Both the position numbers and the translations under genes were made by a program. The notes beneath the pieces were generated by a model. That model was not told where the DNA came from. It did no database searches and saw only the letters and a list, made by a program, of their open reading frames with translations. This document shows positions 8,336 through 15,980 of a DNA stretch of 41,624 nt, piece after piece. Source of the DNA: Actinomadura sp. 7K507 (GTDB lineage Bacteria; Actinomycetota; Actinomycetes; Streptosporangiales; Streptosporangiaceae); assembly GCF_004348425.1 (NCBI RefSeq), contig NZ_SMKK01000066.1, forward strand, positions 1 to 41,624. Direction: 5' to 3'. The first letter of the stretch is position 1, and every line of letters starts with the position of its first letter.

Positions 8336-9138
8336 CAGAACCTCGGGGGGAACAGAACCTGGTAGATCATGGTGAGGATGTAGTTCGTCGCGAACACCAC
8401 GATCGAGGTGACGACCACCGCGCGGTTGACCGCGCGGCCGACGCCGACCGGGCCGTAGTCGCAGTTCATGCCCATGTAGCAGGCGACGGCGGCGGCGATG
8501 AACCCGAACACCCAGGCCTTGAACAGGGTGATCATAAGGTCCGAGAACTGCAGCAGGGTGGTGGCGCCGTCGAAGAACGCTCCGGGGCTGACGCCCTGCT
8601 GGATGACGTTGAAGTAGTAGCCGCCCAGGACGCCCGCCAGGATCACCACCGAGCACAGCAGCCCGGACACCATGCTCGCCGCCCACAGCCTTGGGGTGAC
8701 GAGGCGGTGGATCGGGTTGATGCCCATGACCTCCATGGCCGCGAGTTCGTCCCGGATGTTGCGGGCGCCCATGTCTGCGGTGATGGCCGAGCCTCCGACG
8801 CCGGAGACCAGCAGCGCGGCGGCCAGCGGGGCGACCTGCTGGATCATCGCGGCGGTCAGCAGCGCTCCGGTGCCCGACTGCGCGCCGAGCTGCCGGGCGA
8901 TGTCGCCGACCTGCAGCGAGATGGTCGCGCCGAGCGGGACCGCGATGAGCATCACCGGGACGCTCGTCACGCGGGCGAGGAACCAGCACTGCTCGATGAA
9001 CTCGCCCCACCACTGGCGCACGTCCCAGGTGCGGCGCAGCCCTTCGAGCAGCGTCACGCACAGCAGCCCGGTCTCGTCGAGCGCGCGCCCGATCCGTCTG
9101 GCCGCGAGGTCCGGGGCCTTCGTCAGGCTCACGGCCAT
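8335..9138 (-). CDS. yrbEA: YrbEA, MlaE-family permease of the mce operon
   Basis: A 267-aa permease, first structural gene of the mce operon. The ATG at 9136-9138 is preferred because GGGAGG lies ten bases upstream and the start overlaps the stop of the leader ORF (TGATG). A start twelve codons further up is possible. The family signature is present in slightly diverged form, DELAAMEVMGINPIHRLV (about 130-147; the first acidic pair is D-E), preceded by GGSAITADMGARNIR. Multiple membrane helices end with TNYILTMIYQVLFPP. It pairs with YrbEB. Confidence 0.94.
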   Translation of the reverse strand: MAVSLTKAPDLAARRIGRALDETGLLCVTLLEGLRRTWDVRQWWGEFIEQCWFLARVTSVPVMLIAVPLGATISLQVGDIARQLGAQSGTGALLTAAMIQQVAPLAAALLVSGVGGSAITADMGARNIRDELAAMEVMGINPIHRLVTPRLWAASMVSGLLCSVVILAGVLGGYYFNVIQQGVSPGAFFDGATTLLQFSDLMITLFKAWVFGFIAAAVACYMGMNCDYGPVGVGRAVNRAVVVTSIVVFATNYILTMIYQVLFPPRF

Positions 9139-9215
9139 CAGCCGGGGACCTCCCGCGAGGCGGGCCGTTGGCACCCGGGGGGCGACCCCCCGGAACGGGG
9201 GTTAGGAAGGGCCAT
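9138..9215 (-). CDS. 25-codon leader ORF coupled to yrbEA
   Basis: The minus strand shows GAAGGAGG six bases before an ATG (9213-9215). That opens a 25-codon frame (MALPNPRSGGSPPGC...) ending in a TGA that shares its A with the yrbEA ATG (TGATG). The ribosome binding site is stronger than that of yrbEA itself, so translation of the short frame could deliver ribosomes to yrbEA. Inside it a C-rich/G-rich region can fold as two mutually exclusive hairpins: 9177-9182 with 9186-9191, or 9187-9191 with 9197-9201. It matches no peptide known to me. It may be a regulatory leader rather than a functional peptide. Confidence 0.5.
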   Translation of the reverse strand: MALPNPRSGGSPPGCQRPASREVPG

Positions 9216-9426
9216 TGCAGCCTCCTTCGTTCTCGGACGTCGGCGCTCATCCGATGGTCCGGCCTCCGCCGGACCACGGGCGGCGCCCAGGGTTCTGCTC
9301 TTGCTGCGCGCCACCGTGGTCTCAGCCGAGACCGTGATCACTCGCGACGCCGGGCATCCTGTTAGACACACCGGCACCGCCTGTGATCTGAGGCACTCTA
9401 TTGGAAGAAGGTCTAAGAAGCGAGTA

Positions 9427-9456
9427 CTTACAAGTTGATTTGTCGGAAGCTACGAT
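9427..9456 (+). promoter_or_regulatory. Candidate leaderless promoter of the marR gene with palindromic operator
   Basis: CTTACA (9427-9432), an 18-base spacer and TACGAT (9451-9456) place the transcription start at about 9463, exactly the GTG of the MarR gene, so the transcript would be leaderless. The imperfect palindrome ACAAGTTGATTTGT (9430-9443; arms ACAA/TTGT) lies in the spacer, where a MarR dimer would block polymerase. A further TTAGAC (9362-9367) and GTCTAA (9411-9416) pair lies upstream in the same divergent region. All by eye. Confidence 0.4.
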
Positions 9457-9462
9457 CGGCCG

Positions 9463-10053
9463 GTGCGTACCCAGGCGCGACGAGGCGCGGAAGAAGGCCA
9501 GGCAGTAGAGATGGACGACGGAATCGACCCGCTGGTGATGGGCGTCCGGGACCGCTGGGAGGGGCAAGGCCTCCTCGGCGGGCCGTGGCCGTTCATGGCG
9601 ATCTGCGCGGTGGGACGGCTCAACCAGTTGCTCACCAAGGCGCTGGACGTCGAACTGAAGCGGCTGGACCTCACCCGGACCGGCTACTTCCTGCTGACCA
9701 CCCTCGCCCTGTCCAACCGCGGCCGGGCCCGGCTGAGCACGCTCGGCAGGATCCTGATGATGCATCCGACGACGGTGAAGCTGACCGTCGACCAGCTGGA
9801 GACGGCCGGGCTCGTCACCCGGATCCCGCATCCCCGTGACCGGCGCGCCACCCTCGTCGAGGTGACCGCCGCGGGACGCGAGCGGGCCAACGAGGTCGGC
9901 GAGGCGCTGGAGGCGTCCGGCGGGGAGCTCGCGCCGTTCGGCGGGAAGTACCGCGACATCTTCGAAGCCCTGCAACCGGCGCGCCTGGCGGCCGGCGATG
10001 TGGAACTGCTGAACCCGGGCGGGGAGCGGAACCGGGAGCTCCCCGACAGGTGA
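9463..10053 (+). CDS. MarR-family transcriptional regulator
   Basis: A 196-aa protein divergent from the first mce operon. The winged-helix domain covers about residues 60-145. It includes LGRILMMHPTTVKLTVDQLE (recognition-helix region) and the wing motif typical of MarR proteins, TRIPHPRDRRATLVEVTAAG. MarR dimers usually repress their own gene and a divergent neighbour until a small ligand binds. The position opposite yrbEA makes control of the mce operon a reasonable inference. The GTG at 9463 is chosen because a promoter-like -10 ends seven bases before it; an ATG at 9511 is an alternative. The C-terminal tail is short and charged. Confidence 0.9.
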   Translation: MRTQARRGAEEGQAVEMDDGIDPLVMGVRDRWEGQGLLGGPWPFMAICAVGRLNQLLTKALDVELKRLDLTRTGYFLLTTLALSNRGRARLSTLGRILMMHPTTVKLTVDQLETAGLVTRIPHPRDRRATLVEVTAAGRERANEVGEALEASGGELAPFGGKYRDIFEALQPARLAAGDVELLNPGGERNRELPDR

Positions 10054-10084
10054 ACCGGGTGTCGTTCTAACGGCGTACTGTCTC

Positions 10085-10112
10085 TTGGACGACATGATCC
10101 CCGGGCGATAAG
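10085..10112 (+). promoter_or_regulatory. Candidate promoter of the transglycosylase-like gene
   Basis: TTGGAC (10085-10090), 16 bases, then GATAAG (10107-10112). Initiation would fall about 10119, giving a leader of only some seven bases before the ATG at 10126. Both boxes resemble primary-sigma elements; no other evidence. Confidence 0.4.
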
Positions 10113-10125
10113 GCAGTCTTCTCCT

Positions 10126-11007
10126 ATGCCAAAGAGTCACGGCAGGCGCAGATGGACGGGCGCCGGTAGGCGGTCCGGCAGGGTTCCCCCGCCCCGGGAG
10201 GCGCCCGAAGAGCTGGACGAGTTCGACGCGTTCGAGCCGCCCGCCCGCCGGGGCCCGCACAGCCCGCACGGCCCGCAGAACCCGTACGGCCCGCACGATC
10301 ACCACGCCCCCTACGGGACCGGCGGGATCCCCGAGGTTCCCCCGCGCAAGAAGCGGCGGCTGCGGCGGGTGCTCACCAGCAACGCCACCATCACGGTCGT
10401 CTCCATCGGCGCGATCGGCGCGGCGGTCGTGCTGGTCGACATCGGCAAGTTCGTCGAGGACGACTCCAAGCCCCCGAAGATGGCGGCCGGCGACCTGTCG
10501 ACCAACGACATGCTGTCCAGGCTGACGTCCGCGTCCGACATGGACCCGATCGCGGCCGACGCGGTCGCCGCGGCCAAGAAGCGGGCCTACGAGGCGCACC
10601 AGCGGGAGCTGAAGAGGCTCAAGGAGAAGGCCAAGCGCGACGCCAGGGCGCGGGCCGAGCTGAAGGCCAAGCAGGAGCGCGAGCGGCTCGCGAAGTCCAA
10701 CCCGAGCGCCGGGGCGAACAAGGCGTACGGCAAGAAGATGAACGCGCTGAAGGGGTGGAGCCGCTGCTGGCCGTCCCTGCTGACGCTGTGGGAGCACGAG
10801 AGCAACTGGAACGAGCGGGCCGAGAACCCGTCCAGCGGCGCCTACGGCATCCCGCAGTCGCTGCCCGGCACGAAGATGGCCAGCGCCGGGTCCGACTGGC
10901 GCACCAGTTCCCCCACCCAGATCGCGTGGGGGCTCGGCTACATCAAGGCCCGCTACGACGACCCGTGCGGCGCGTGGGCGTTCTGGCAGAACAACAACTG
11001 GTACTGA
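10126..11007 (+). CDS. Membrane-anchored lytic-transglycosylase-like protein
   Basis: A 293-aa protein. Residues 1-80 are a cytoplasmic arm rich in Pro, His and Gly (repeated Pro-His-Gly-Pro) ending in a basic KKRRLRR cluster. Residues 86-107 form a membrane helix. About 120-200 is a Lys/Arg/Glu/Ala-rich coiled coil. The final 85 residues are a compact domain with LWEHESNWN (candidate catalytic Glu225), GAYGIPQSLPG, and WGLGYIKARYDDPCGAWAFW. That is the pattern of the lysozyme-like/SLT fold domain seen in actinobacterial aggregation-promoting-factor type proteins. It probably cleaves peptidoglycan glycan strands at the cell surface. Cys214 and Cys281 could pair. It is transcribed in the same direction as marR but has its own candidate promoter, so it is probably separate. 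Confidence 0.8.
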   Translation: MPKSHGRRRWTGAGRRSGRVPPPREAPEELDEFDAFEPPARRGPHSPHGPQNPYGPHDHHAPYGTGGIPEVPPRKKRRLRRVLTSNATITVVSIGAIGAAVVLVDIGKFVEDDSKPPKMAAGDLSTNDMLSRLTSASDMDPIAADAVAAAKKRAYEAHQRELKRLKEKAKRDARARAELKAKQERERLAKSNPSAGANKAYGKKMNALKGWSRCWPSLLTLWEHESNWNERAENPSSGAYGIPQSLPGTKMASAGSDWRTSSPTQIAWGLGYIKARYDDPCGAWAFWQNNNWY

Positions 11008-11070
11008 GCCGCCGCTCCCCGGGCCGCGCGATGGCGGGTGCGGGCGCCTCCGGCCTGGCACCATGGTGGG

Positions 11071-11739
11071 ATGCGTACGGGCAGGGCACGGCAGGCGAAC
11101 GGCGCGGGTGAGACCAAGGGCGGGGAGTCCGCGGGCGGCGGGCGGCAGTGGGCGCGGGCCGACGCGACGCGCCGGGCGCTGCTGAGCGCGGCGCTGGAGG
11201 TCTTCGCCGACCGCGGCTACGCCGACGCGGGCATCGCCGAGATCGTGGAGCGGTCCGGCATCAGCGTCGGCAGCCTCTACCACCACTACGGCGGCAAGGC
11301 CGGGCTGTACGTGGCGCTGTGGGAGGACCTGACCGCCGAGCAGGAGGCGAGCGCCGCGCAGGCGGTGTCCGCCGCGCGCAAGGAGGCCGCGGAGCGGGGG
11401 GACGGCGAGGCCGACCCGATCGCGCTGTTCATCGCCGGGGCGCGCGCGTACCTGCGGGTGTGCTGGGAGCGGCGGGAGGCGGCGCGGCTGTTCCTCGCCG
11501 GCGAGGGCCCGTCCGGGTCGTCGCTGATGCGCCGCAGCCGCGCCCAGCACTGGATCGCGCAGAACACCAAGCTGCTGCGCGGCGGCGAGCCCGTGGGCCG
11601 GCCCGAGCAGGTGCTGAGCCTGGTGCTGACCACGGTGATCGGCGAGGCTGGACGGGAGATCGCCACGGCCGAGAACGAGGACGAGGCCACGGAGATCATC
11701 GAAGAGGTGTGCCGCATCCTGATCCGGCTGGCCCGCTGA
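11071..11739 (+). CDS. TetR-family transcriptional regulator
   Basis: About 222 aa from the ATG at 11071; a GTG at 11038 is possible. The N-terminal HTH spans about residues 33-80: RRALLSAALEVFADRGY, then IAEIVERSGISVGSLYHHYGGK, a textbook TetR recognition helix. The ligand domain is alpha-helical. CACCAT (11059-11064) seven bases before the ATG suggests another leaderless transcript. It ends convergent to the hypothetical gene at 11810-12454, with a 13-bp repeat array between them. The regulated genes cannot be named; the neighbours give no enzyme that would suggest a ligand. Confidence 0.88.
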   Translation: MRTGRARQANGAGETKGGESAGGGRQWARADATRRALLSAALEVFADRGYADAGIAEIVERSGISVGSLYHHYGGKAGLYVALWEDLTAEQEASAAQAVSAARKEAAERGDGEADPIALFIAGARAYLRVCWERREAARLFLAGEGPSGSSLMRRSRAQHWIAQNTKLLRGGEPVGRPEQVLSLVLTTVIGEAGREIATAENEDEATEIIEEVCRILIRLAR

Positions 11740-11754
11740 GGCACGGCCGGCCCT

Positions 11755-11832
11755 GTGCGAGCGGCCCGTGTCAGCGGCCCGTGTCGGCGGGCGGTGTCAG
11801 CGGGCGGTGTCAGCGGGCGGTGTCAGCGGGCG
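11755..11832. repeat. 13-bp tandem repeat array, six copies
   Basis: Six head-to-tail 13-base units: one degenerate copy starting 11755, then GTGTCAGCGGCCC, GTGTCGGCGGGCG and three identical GTGTCAGCGGGCG copies. The array lies between the tetR stop and the end of the convergent gene and overlaps the last codons of the latter. Each tca in a unit offers a TGA on the minus strand, so the stop codon of the minus gene lies within the array. Confidence 0.85.
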
Positions 11833-12454
11833 GCGGGCGGTGGATGCCGTCCAGGTTCTCTTCCCGCAGGTCGTCGAGGGTGATGGCGAAGTCGCCGTTC
11901 AGCGCGGCGGCGTCGTCGAAGCGGCGCCCGATGACCCGGTCCGGCAGGCACTCGCGCAGCTTCCCGCGCATCTTGCGCGGATAGCCGACCGGGTTTCCCC
12001 GCCCGCGCGGCAGGCCGTCGCCGCCGAATATCACCCAGTGGTCGGTGGTCACGGGCTCGTCCAGGCGCGGCGGGCCGCCGGTGTGGCAGTCGACGGCGGG
12101 AACGACGAGCCGGTCGGGGTCGGCGGGCTCGTACCACATCAGCAGCGGCTTGGCGCGGTGCGCGTCGGCGCCGTCGAAGCAGCACACGGCGATGGTGTGG
12201 CCGGGGTAGAAGGCGGCGTAGAACTCCATGAGCGCCGGGTCGAGATCCGGCCGCCGACGCTCGGGGACCCGGGTCAGCGCCGCCGGGATCAGGGTGGCGT
12301 CGGCTGCGAGCAGCATCGCGTTGGGGCCGTCCGCGCGGTTCACCGGCGTGTTCTGGTAGCCGAGGACCTCGATGAGGCCGTGCCGGCGATGGCGGCACCG
12401 TCCCGCGTACAGGGTCGTCCCGGAGAACTCGGCCAAATCCATCGATACACACAT
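11810..12454 (-). CDS. Hypothetical protein
   Basis: A 214-aa protein I do not recognise. No signal peptide or membrane helix is visible. Scattered cysteine and histidine residues (CRHRRHG near residue 20, CCFDGADAH near 91, DCHTGG near 122) could bind metal but match no pattern known to me. Composition is high in Asp, Arg and Pro. Codon use is like its neighbours, so it is likely real. Its terminal codons lie in the tandem repeat array. The start could also be the ATG four codons in (12442). It is divergent from the second tetR gene, so it may be controlled by that regulator. Confidence 0.6.
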   Translation of the reverse strand: MCVSMDLAEFSGTTLYAGRCRHRRHGLIEVLGYQNTPVNRADGPNAMLLAADATLIPAALTRVPERRRPDLDPALMEFYAAFYPGHTIAVCCFDGADAHRAKPLLMWYEPADPDRLVVPAVDCHTGGPPRLDEPVTTDHWVIFGGDGLPRGRGNPVGYPRKMRGKLRECLPDRVIGRRFDDAAALNGDFAITLDDLREENLDGIHRPPPADTAR

Positions 12455-12522
12455 GAAGCCAACCTATGGGGCCGTACGCGGTGGTGTTTTCGGGTCACAC
12501 GGGACGCTCCGGACCGTTATCC

Positions 12523-12536
12523 TGACCTCCGGGTCA
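12523..12536. promoter_or_regulatory. Candidate TetR operator
   Basis: TGACCTCCGGGTCA: perfect five-base arms (TGACC/GGTCA) around four bases, immediately after a possible -10 (TATCCT, 12518-12523). It lies 30 bases before the tetR ATG in the divergent region. The position fits autorepression. By eye only. Confidence 0.35.
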
Positions 12537-12566
12537 CCGGTTTCTGACGGAAAGTCGAAGGGGTCC

Positions 12567-13214
12567 ATGCCGACGTCCACCTGGTTCCGCCTCAACGTCG
12601 CCAAGCGCGAGCGGGTGCTCGAAGTGGCGATGCGCGAGTTCGGGGAGAACGGGTACTCGACGGGCAGCCTGAACACCATCGCGCGCGAGGCGGGCATCGC
12701 CAAGGGTTCCCTGTTCCAGTACTTCAGCGACAAGCTGGAGTTCTTCGCGTTCGTCTGCGACGAGACGTCCCGCCGCATCCGCGAGGAGATGGAGCGCCGC
12801 ATCGCGCGGGTCGACTTCGACCAGTCCCTCGACGAGTGGCTGTTCGACGTCCTGTGCGACTGGACCGAGTACATGTCCGAGCACCCGCTGGAGCGCGGCG
12901 TCACCGCGGCGACGAACTTCGAGCTCGACAACAGCGTCCGGTCCGTCGTCCGCGACACGGCCAACCAGCACTACCTTCAGGTCATCCATCCGACGCTGCA
13001 CCTGTGGAAGGCGCAGGGCGAGATCCGGGAGGACGCCGACCTCGACGTCCTCGCCACGTGGCTCATGACCGTCCTGCCGTTCCTGGCGCTCGCCCCGTAC
13101 TACGACGGCCTCGACCCGATCCTCGACCTGCGCGGCCGCACCCCGGCCGAGCAGCGCCCGGTGATCCGGCAGCTCGTCGCGGGCTTCCGCCCCATGTTCG
13201 CGCCCGACAAGTGA
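12567..13214 (+). CDS. TetR-family transcriptional regulator
   Basis: A 215-aa protein. The ATG at 12567 is chosen because GAAGGGG lies five bases upstream and the HTH follows at the normal distance. Residues about 14-58 form the HTH (RERVLEVAMREFGENGYSTG, then IAREAGIAKGSLFQYFSDK). The C-terminal helical domain has aromatic-rich segments (FFAFVCDETS, WLFDVLCDWTEYM) forming the ligand pocket. It resembles TetR regulators that sense hydrophobic ligands, but no specific subgroup is certain. A palindrome at 12523-12536 is a likely operator. The gene ends in a 14-bp repeat array with a strong hairpin. Confidence 0.88.
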   Translation: MPTSTWFRLNVAKRERVLEVAMREFGENGYSTGSLNTIAREAGIAKGSLFQYFSDKLEFFAFVCDETSRRIREEMERRIARVDFDQSLDEWLFDVLCDWTEYMSEHPLERGVTAATNFELDNSVRSVVRDTANQHYLQVIHPTLHLWKAQGEIREDADLDVLATWLMTVLPFLALAPYYDGLDPILDLRGRTPAEQRPVIRQLVAGFRPMFAPDK

Positions 13215-13282
13215 CCGGCCTCCGCTGACGGGCCTCCGCTGACCGGCGTCCGCCGGTCGGCGTCTGCCGACCGGCGTCCGCG
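13213..13282. repeat. 14-bp tandem repeat array, five copies, at convergent gene ends
   Basis: Five consecutive 14-base units based on GACCGGCCTCCGCT fill the space between the tetR stop and the stop of the minus-strand surface protein. The first unit starts in the tetR stop codon. The fourth unit is partly inverted in sense, creating the hairpin listed separately. Confidence 0.8.
13253..13274. terminator. Bidirectional hairpin between convergent genes
   Basis: CCGGTCGGC-GTCT-GCCGACCGG: a perfect nine-base stem with a four-base loop, about 40 bases after the tetR stop and ten after the stop of the convergent gene. No T-tract, as is common in high-GC actinobacteria. Confidence 0.6.
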
Positions 13283-13283
13283 C

Positions 13284-14396
13284 TCAGAGTCGGGCGACCC
13301 TCGCGGGCCTGACGGGCAGCCAGACGAGCCGGATGGCGGGGCGGACCGGTGCGGGCTGCGGCGGCAGGGCGCGCAGCCGGGCCGCGGTGACCCGCTTGGC
13401 CTTGAGCCGGAGGCGCCTGCGCAGTGCCCGCGGCAGCGGGACGTAGGCGCGGCGGGCCAGCTTCAGCCTGAGCAGCAGCAGCATCACCGAAACCCCCATC
13501 GCGGCCAGGAAGCCCGCCTGGAGGGAGGAGAGCCCCTCCACGGTGAACATCTCCTCCTCGACCGTGCTCAGGCCGGCGACGGGCACCAGCGGGGCCGGGC
13601 TCGCCGCGATCTGCGGCGACGCGATCGGGGGCAGCGCGACCTGCGGCCCCTTCATCCCCCCGAGCGGGTTGAAGTCGTCGGGGGTCAGCGGCGGGACGCC
13701 GGGCGGCAGGTTCGCCAGGCTCACGCCGGGCGGCAGCGCCCCCGCGGCGTCCGTGACGATCAGCTTGTAGCTGCGGGACGCTCCCCTGGCCTTGGCCGCC
13801 GAGACGGACGCCCGCACCGTGATCACGCCGGCCTTGGCGTCGGACGGGGCCCGCACGGTCGCCACCGCCGACGCCCCGCCGCCGCCGACGCTGCCGAGGC
13901 GCTGCGTCCCCGGGCTCACCGACGCCCCCGAGGCCGACACCCGCAGGACGGTCCCGTGCGCCGTGGCCCTCGCGGACGACACCCGCACGGTCGCCGTGAT
14001 CGAGCCGCCGGGACGCATCGTCGCCGACGACACCGACAGCCCGAGGGACAGCACGGGGTTCTTCGGCTTACCGGGATCGGTCGGCGGGTCCGTCGGTTCG
14101 CCCGGCGGATCCGTGGGCTCGCCCGGCGGATCCGTGGGTTCACCCGGAGGATCGGTCGGTTCACCCGGCGGGTCCGTGGGCGGATCGGTCGGAGGGTCGG
14201 TAGGGGGATCCGTCGGGGGGTCCGTCGGGGGGTCCGTCGGCGGATCCGTCGGCGGATCGCTCGGTGCCTCAGTGACGCTCTCCGTGGGGGCGGGAGAGGC
14301 GGAGGTGTCGGCGTACACAGGGTGCACGCCGCTGAAGCTCATGAGCGCCATCACGCCGAGTCCCGCCAGGAACGAACGCGCCGATCGTGAGCGCAC
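13284..14396 (-). CDS. Surface protein with Asp-Pro-Pro-Thr repeat stalk and C-terminal membrane anchor
   Basis: A 370-aa protein. The GTG at 14394-14396 has GGAGGTGG eight bases upstream. It has a signal peptide at residues 1-29 (cleavage after PVYA). A stalk at 47-106 consists of seven DPPT units followed by four DPPGEPT units. An Ig-like beta domain (about 112-215) has two similar halves (SxSSATMRPGGSITATVRV, then SYKLIVTD at its end). A Pro-rich region follows, then a membrane helix around 288-310 and a strongly basic cytoplasmic tail of about 60 residues rich in Arg. The layout is that of a wall-spanning adhesin or stress-bearing surface protein, but no specific function is recognised. 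The stalk may vary in length between strains, since its DNA is a direct repeat. Confidence 0.82.
   Translation of the reverse strand: MRSRSARSFLAGLGVMALMSFSGVHPVYADTSASPAPTESVTEAPSDPPTDPPTDPPTDPPTDPPTDPPTDPPTDPPGEPTDPPGEPTDPPGEPTDPPGEPTDPPTDPGKPKNPVLSLGLSVSSATMRPGGSITATVRVSSARATAHGTVLRVSASGASVSPGTQRLGSVGGGGASAVATVRAPSDAKAGVITVRASVSAAKARGASRSYKLIVTDAAGALPPGVSLANLPPGVPPLTPDDFNPLGGMKGPQVALPPIASPQIAASPAPLVPVAGLSTVEEEMFTVEGLSSLQAGFLAAMGVSVMLLLLRLKLARRAYVPLPRALRRRLRLKAKRVTAARLRALPPQPAPVRPAIRLVWLPVRPARVARL
14079..14258 (-). repeat. Coding tandem repeats (12-bp and 21-bp units)
   Basis: In-frame direct repeats inside the surface-protein gene: seven 12-base DPPT units, four 21-base DPPGEPT units, one final DPPT. 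Synonymous differences between units show they are not a very recent expansion. Confidence 0.9.
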
Positions 14397-14508
14397 TCTG
14401 AACCCACCTCCACCGCTCGCCTACCATCCCGCACAATTGCGTTGAATTGGATGGAATCACGCGGCGAATAGGCGATCAACCCCGCCCACGAATGTCATTG
14501 CCAGATGC

Positions 14509-15735
14509 TCATAAAGAGGCGCTCAGGTATTCTCCCGTTGTCATCGGGTGAGCCTTTTTCTGGAGCCGCATCGCACGGAGGACGACCTCGATCGCGAACC
14601 GCGCGTCCGGGTCCGACAGGCGGTCCCCGAGTATGCCTTCGAGCTGGCGTATCCGGTAGCGGACGGTCTGCGGGTGGACGTCCAGCTCCTCGGCGATGCC
14701 GGCGGCGGTGCCGCGGCTCACCAGCCAGGTGCGCAGCGTGTCGACGAGCCGCTCGCGCTGCCGGGCGGGGAACTCCGCCATCTCGCTGAGGTGCAGGCTG
14801 GCGAGCCGGTCGACGAGGGCCTGGTCCGACAATAGCCACAGGGTGAGCAGGTGGTCGTCGCACTCGGTCACCGGGCCGTCCACCAGGATGCCCGCCTCCA
14901 CCAGCCCGAGCGTGCGCCGCGCCCATCGCAGCGAGTCGGTGACGCCGCCGATCGGGACCGCGGGCCCCACGACGAGCTGCCCCTCGGGCAGCACCCGCAG
15001 CAGGGAGCGCCGCCGCTCGCGCGTCAGCTTGCCGGGCACGACCAGGAACGGCTCCGCCGCGGTGAGGTCGGCGAGGACGTCCTCGTCCAGGGCCGCGCGC
15101 ACGTACGGGGAGCCGGGCGGGGCGACGACGACGGTCACCTCCTCCGGGACCGTCCATTGGGCCCGTTCGGCGACCTCGGCGAGGACGCGGGCGGCCCCGA
15201 GGGGGCGCAGCAGCAGCTCCAGCAGCCGCCGCCGGTGCCCCTCGATCTCGCCGTCCGGGCGGGCCTCCATGTAGCCCTCCAGGGCCAGCGCGGCCAGTTC
15301 GTCGATGTAGGCGAACAGGGCGTCGGCGAGCTGCGCCATGACGTCGCTGGACAGGTGCCTGCGGGGGCCGACCTTCATGATGCGGCGCCACGCGACCTGC
15401 GCGCCGATGCGGAACGCGGCCTGGAGGGTGTCGAGCGTGCGGCCCTCCTGCGACTCGAACCTGCCGAGCCTGCGGTAGGTCTCGCGGTAGCGTTCGCGCG
15501 GCGCGCGGGGGTTGGCGACCTGCTCGACGAAGTCCGTCAGCGCTCGTTCGACGCCGACCCGCAGCGCCTCCACGTACGGGCCCTGCATGGGCCTGCCGTA
15601 TTCGGGAATCGACTTCCGGACCTCTTGGATGATCTCCTTGGAAAGGCTGGGCAGTTCCGGCCGCATCATCACGGCCAGCCGCCGGGGCAGCTTGGGTCGC
15701 GGCTCGGTGGCAACCGGCGCGAGCGTCCGTGTCAT
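14509..15735 (-). CDS. PucR/CdaR-type transcriptional regulator
   Basis: A 408-aa protein. The C-terminal HTH (about 335-395) has the PucR signature AEELDVHPQTVRYRIRQLE followed by RFAIEVVLRAMRL (HTH_30 type). The central part (about 170-320) fits the degenerate GGDEF-like/CdaR sensor region. The N-terminal part has helical segments with IGAQVAWRRIMKVG. Such regulators respond to metabolites and often activate nearby catabolic or developmental genes. It is a paralogue of the next gene, with the same domain order and several shared blocks (AQLADALFAYIDELA, ALDEDVLADL, DSLRWARR). The start is supported by its position after a 245-base gap; the gap itself has no gene. Confidence 0.85.
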   Translation of the reverse strand: MTRTLAPVATEPRPKLPRRLAVMMRPELPSLSKEIIQEVRKSIPEYGRPMQGPYVEALRVGVERALTDFVEQVANPRAPRERYRETYRRLGRFESQEGRTLDTLQAAFRIGAQVAWRRIMKVGPRRHLSSDVMAQLADALFAYIDELAALALEGYMEARPDGEIEGHRRRLLELLLRPLGAARVLAEVAERAQWTVPEEVTVVVAPPGSPYVRAALDEDVLADLTAAEPFLVVPGKLTRERRRSLLRVLPEGQLVVGPAVPIGGVTDSLRWARRTLGLVEAGILVDGPVTECDDHLLTLWLLSDQALVDRLASLHLSEMAEFPARQRERLVDTLRTWLVSRGTAAGIAEELDVHPQTVRYRIRQLEGILGDRLSDPDARFAIEVVLRAMRLQKKAHPMTTGEYLSASL

Positions 15736-15980
15736 CGGGACACCTCCGAGAACGCCGACGTCACCGGCCCTGGCGTTGGACCGGGCGGGGGCACCCGGCG
15801 TCCGGGACGGTCGGCACTACGGAATCGTGGACGCACCGAGCGGGGACCCCTGTGCGCCCCCGACAGGATGTGAACTGAGACACGCCGACGGTAGTTCAAA
15901 CGCACCGCACCTAAAGATAAAGAGAAGGTAAAATCACTCGCTGTCGCAGGCGCGGGCACACACCGTCCGGCGGCGGAATT

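Noticed and set aside
9322..11550. 742-codon minus-strand open frame
   Set aside because: It covers marR, the transglycosylase-like gene and part of tetR, which all have clear domains on the other strand.
14079..14258. Possible CRISPR-like array
   Set aside because: The repeats are 12 and 21 bases without spacers and encode Pro/Asp/Thr units in frame.
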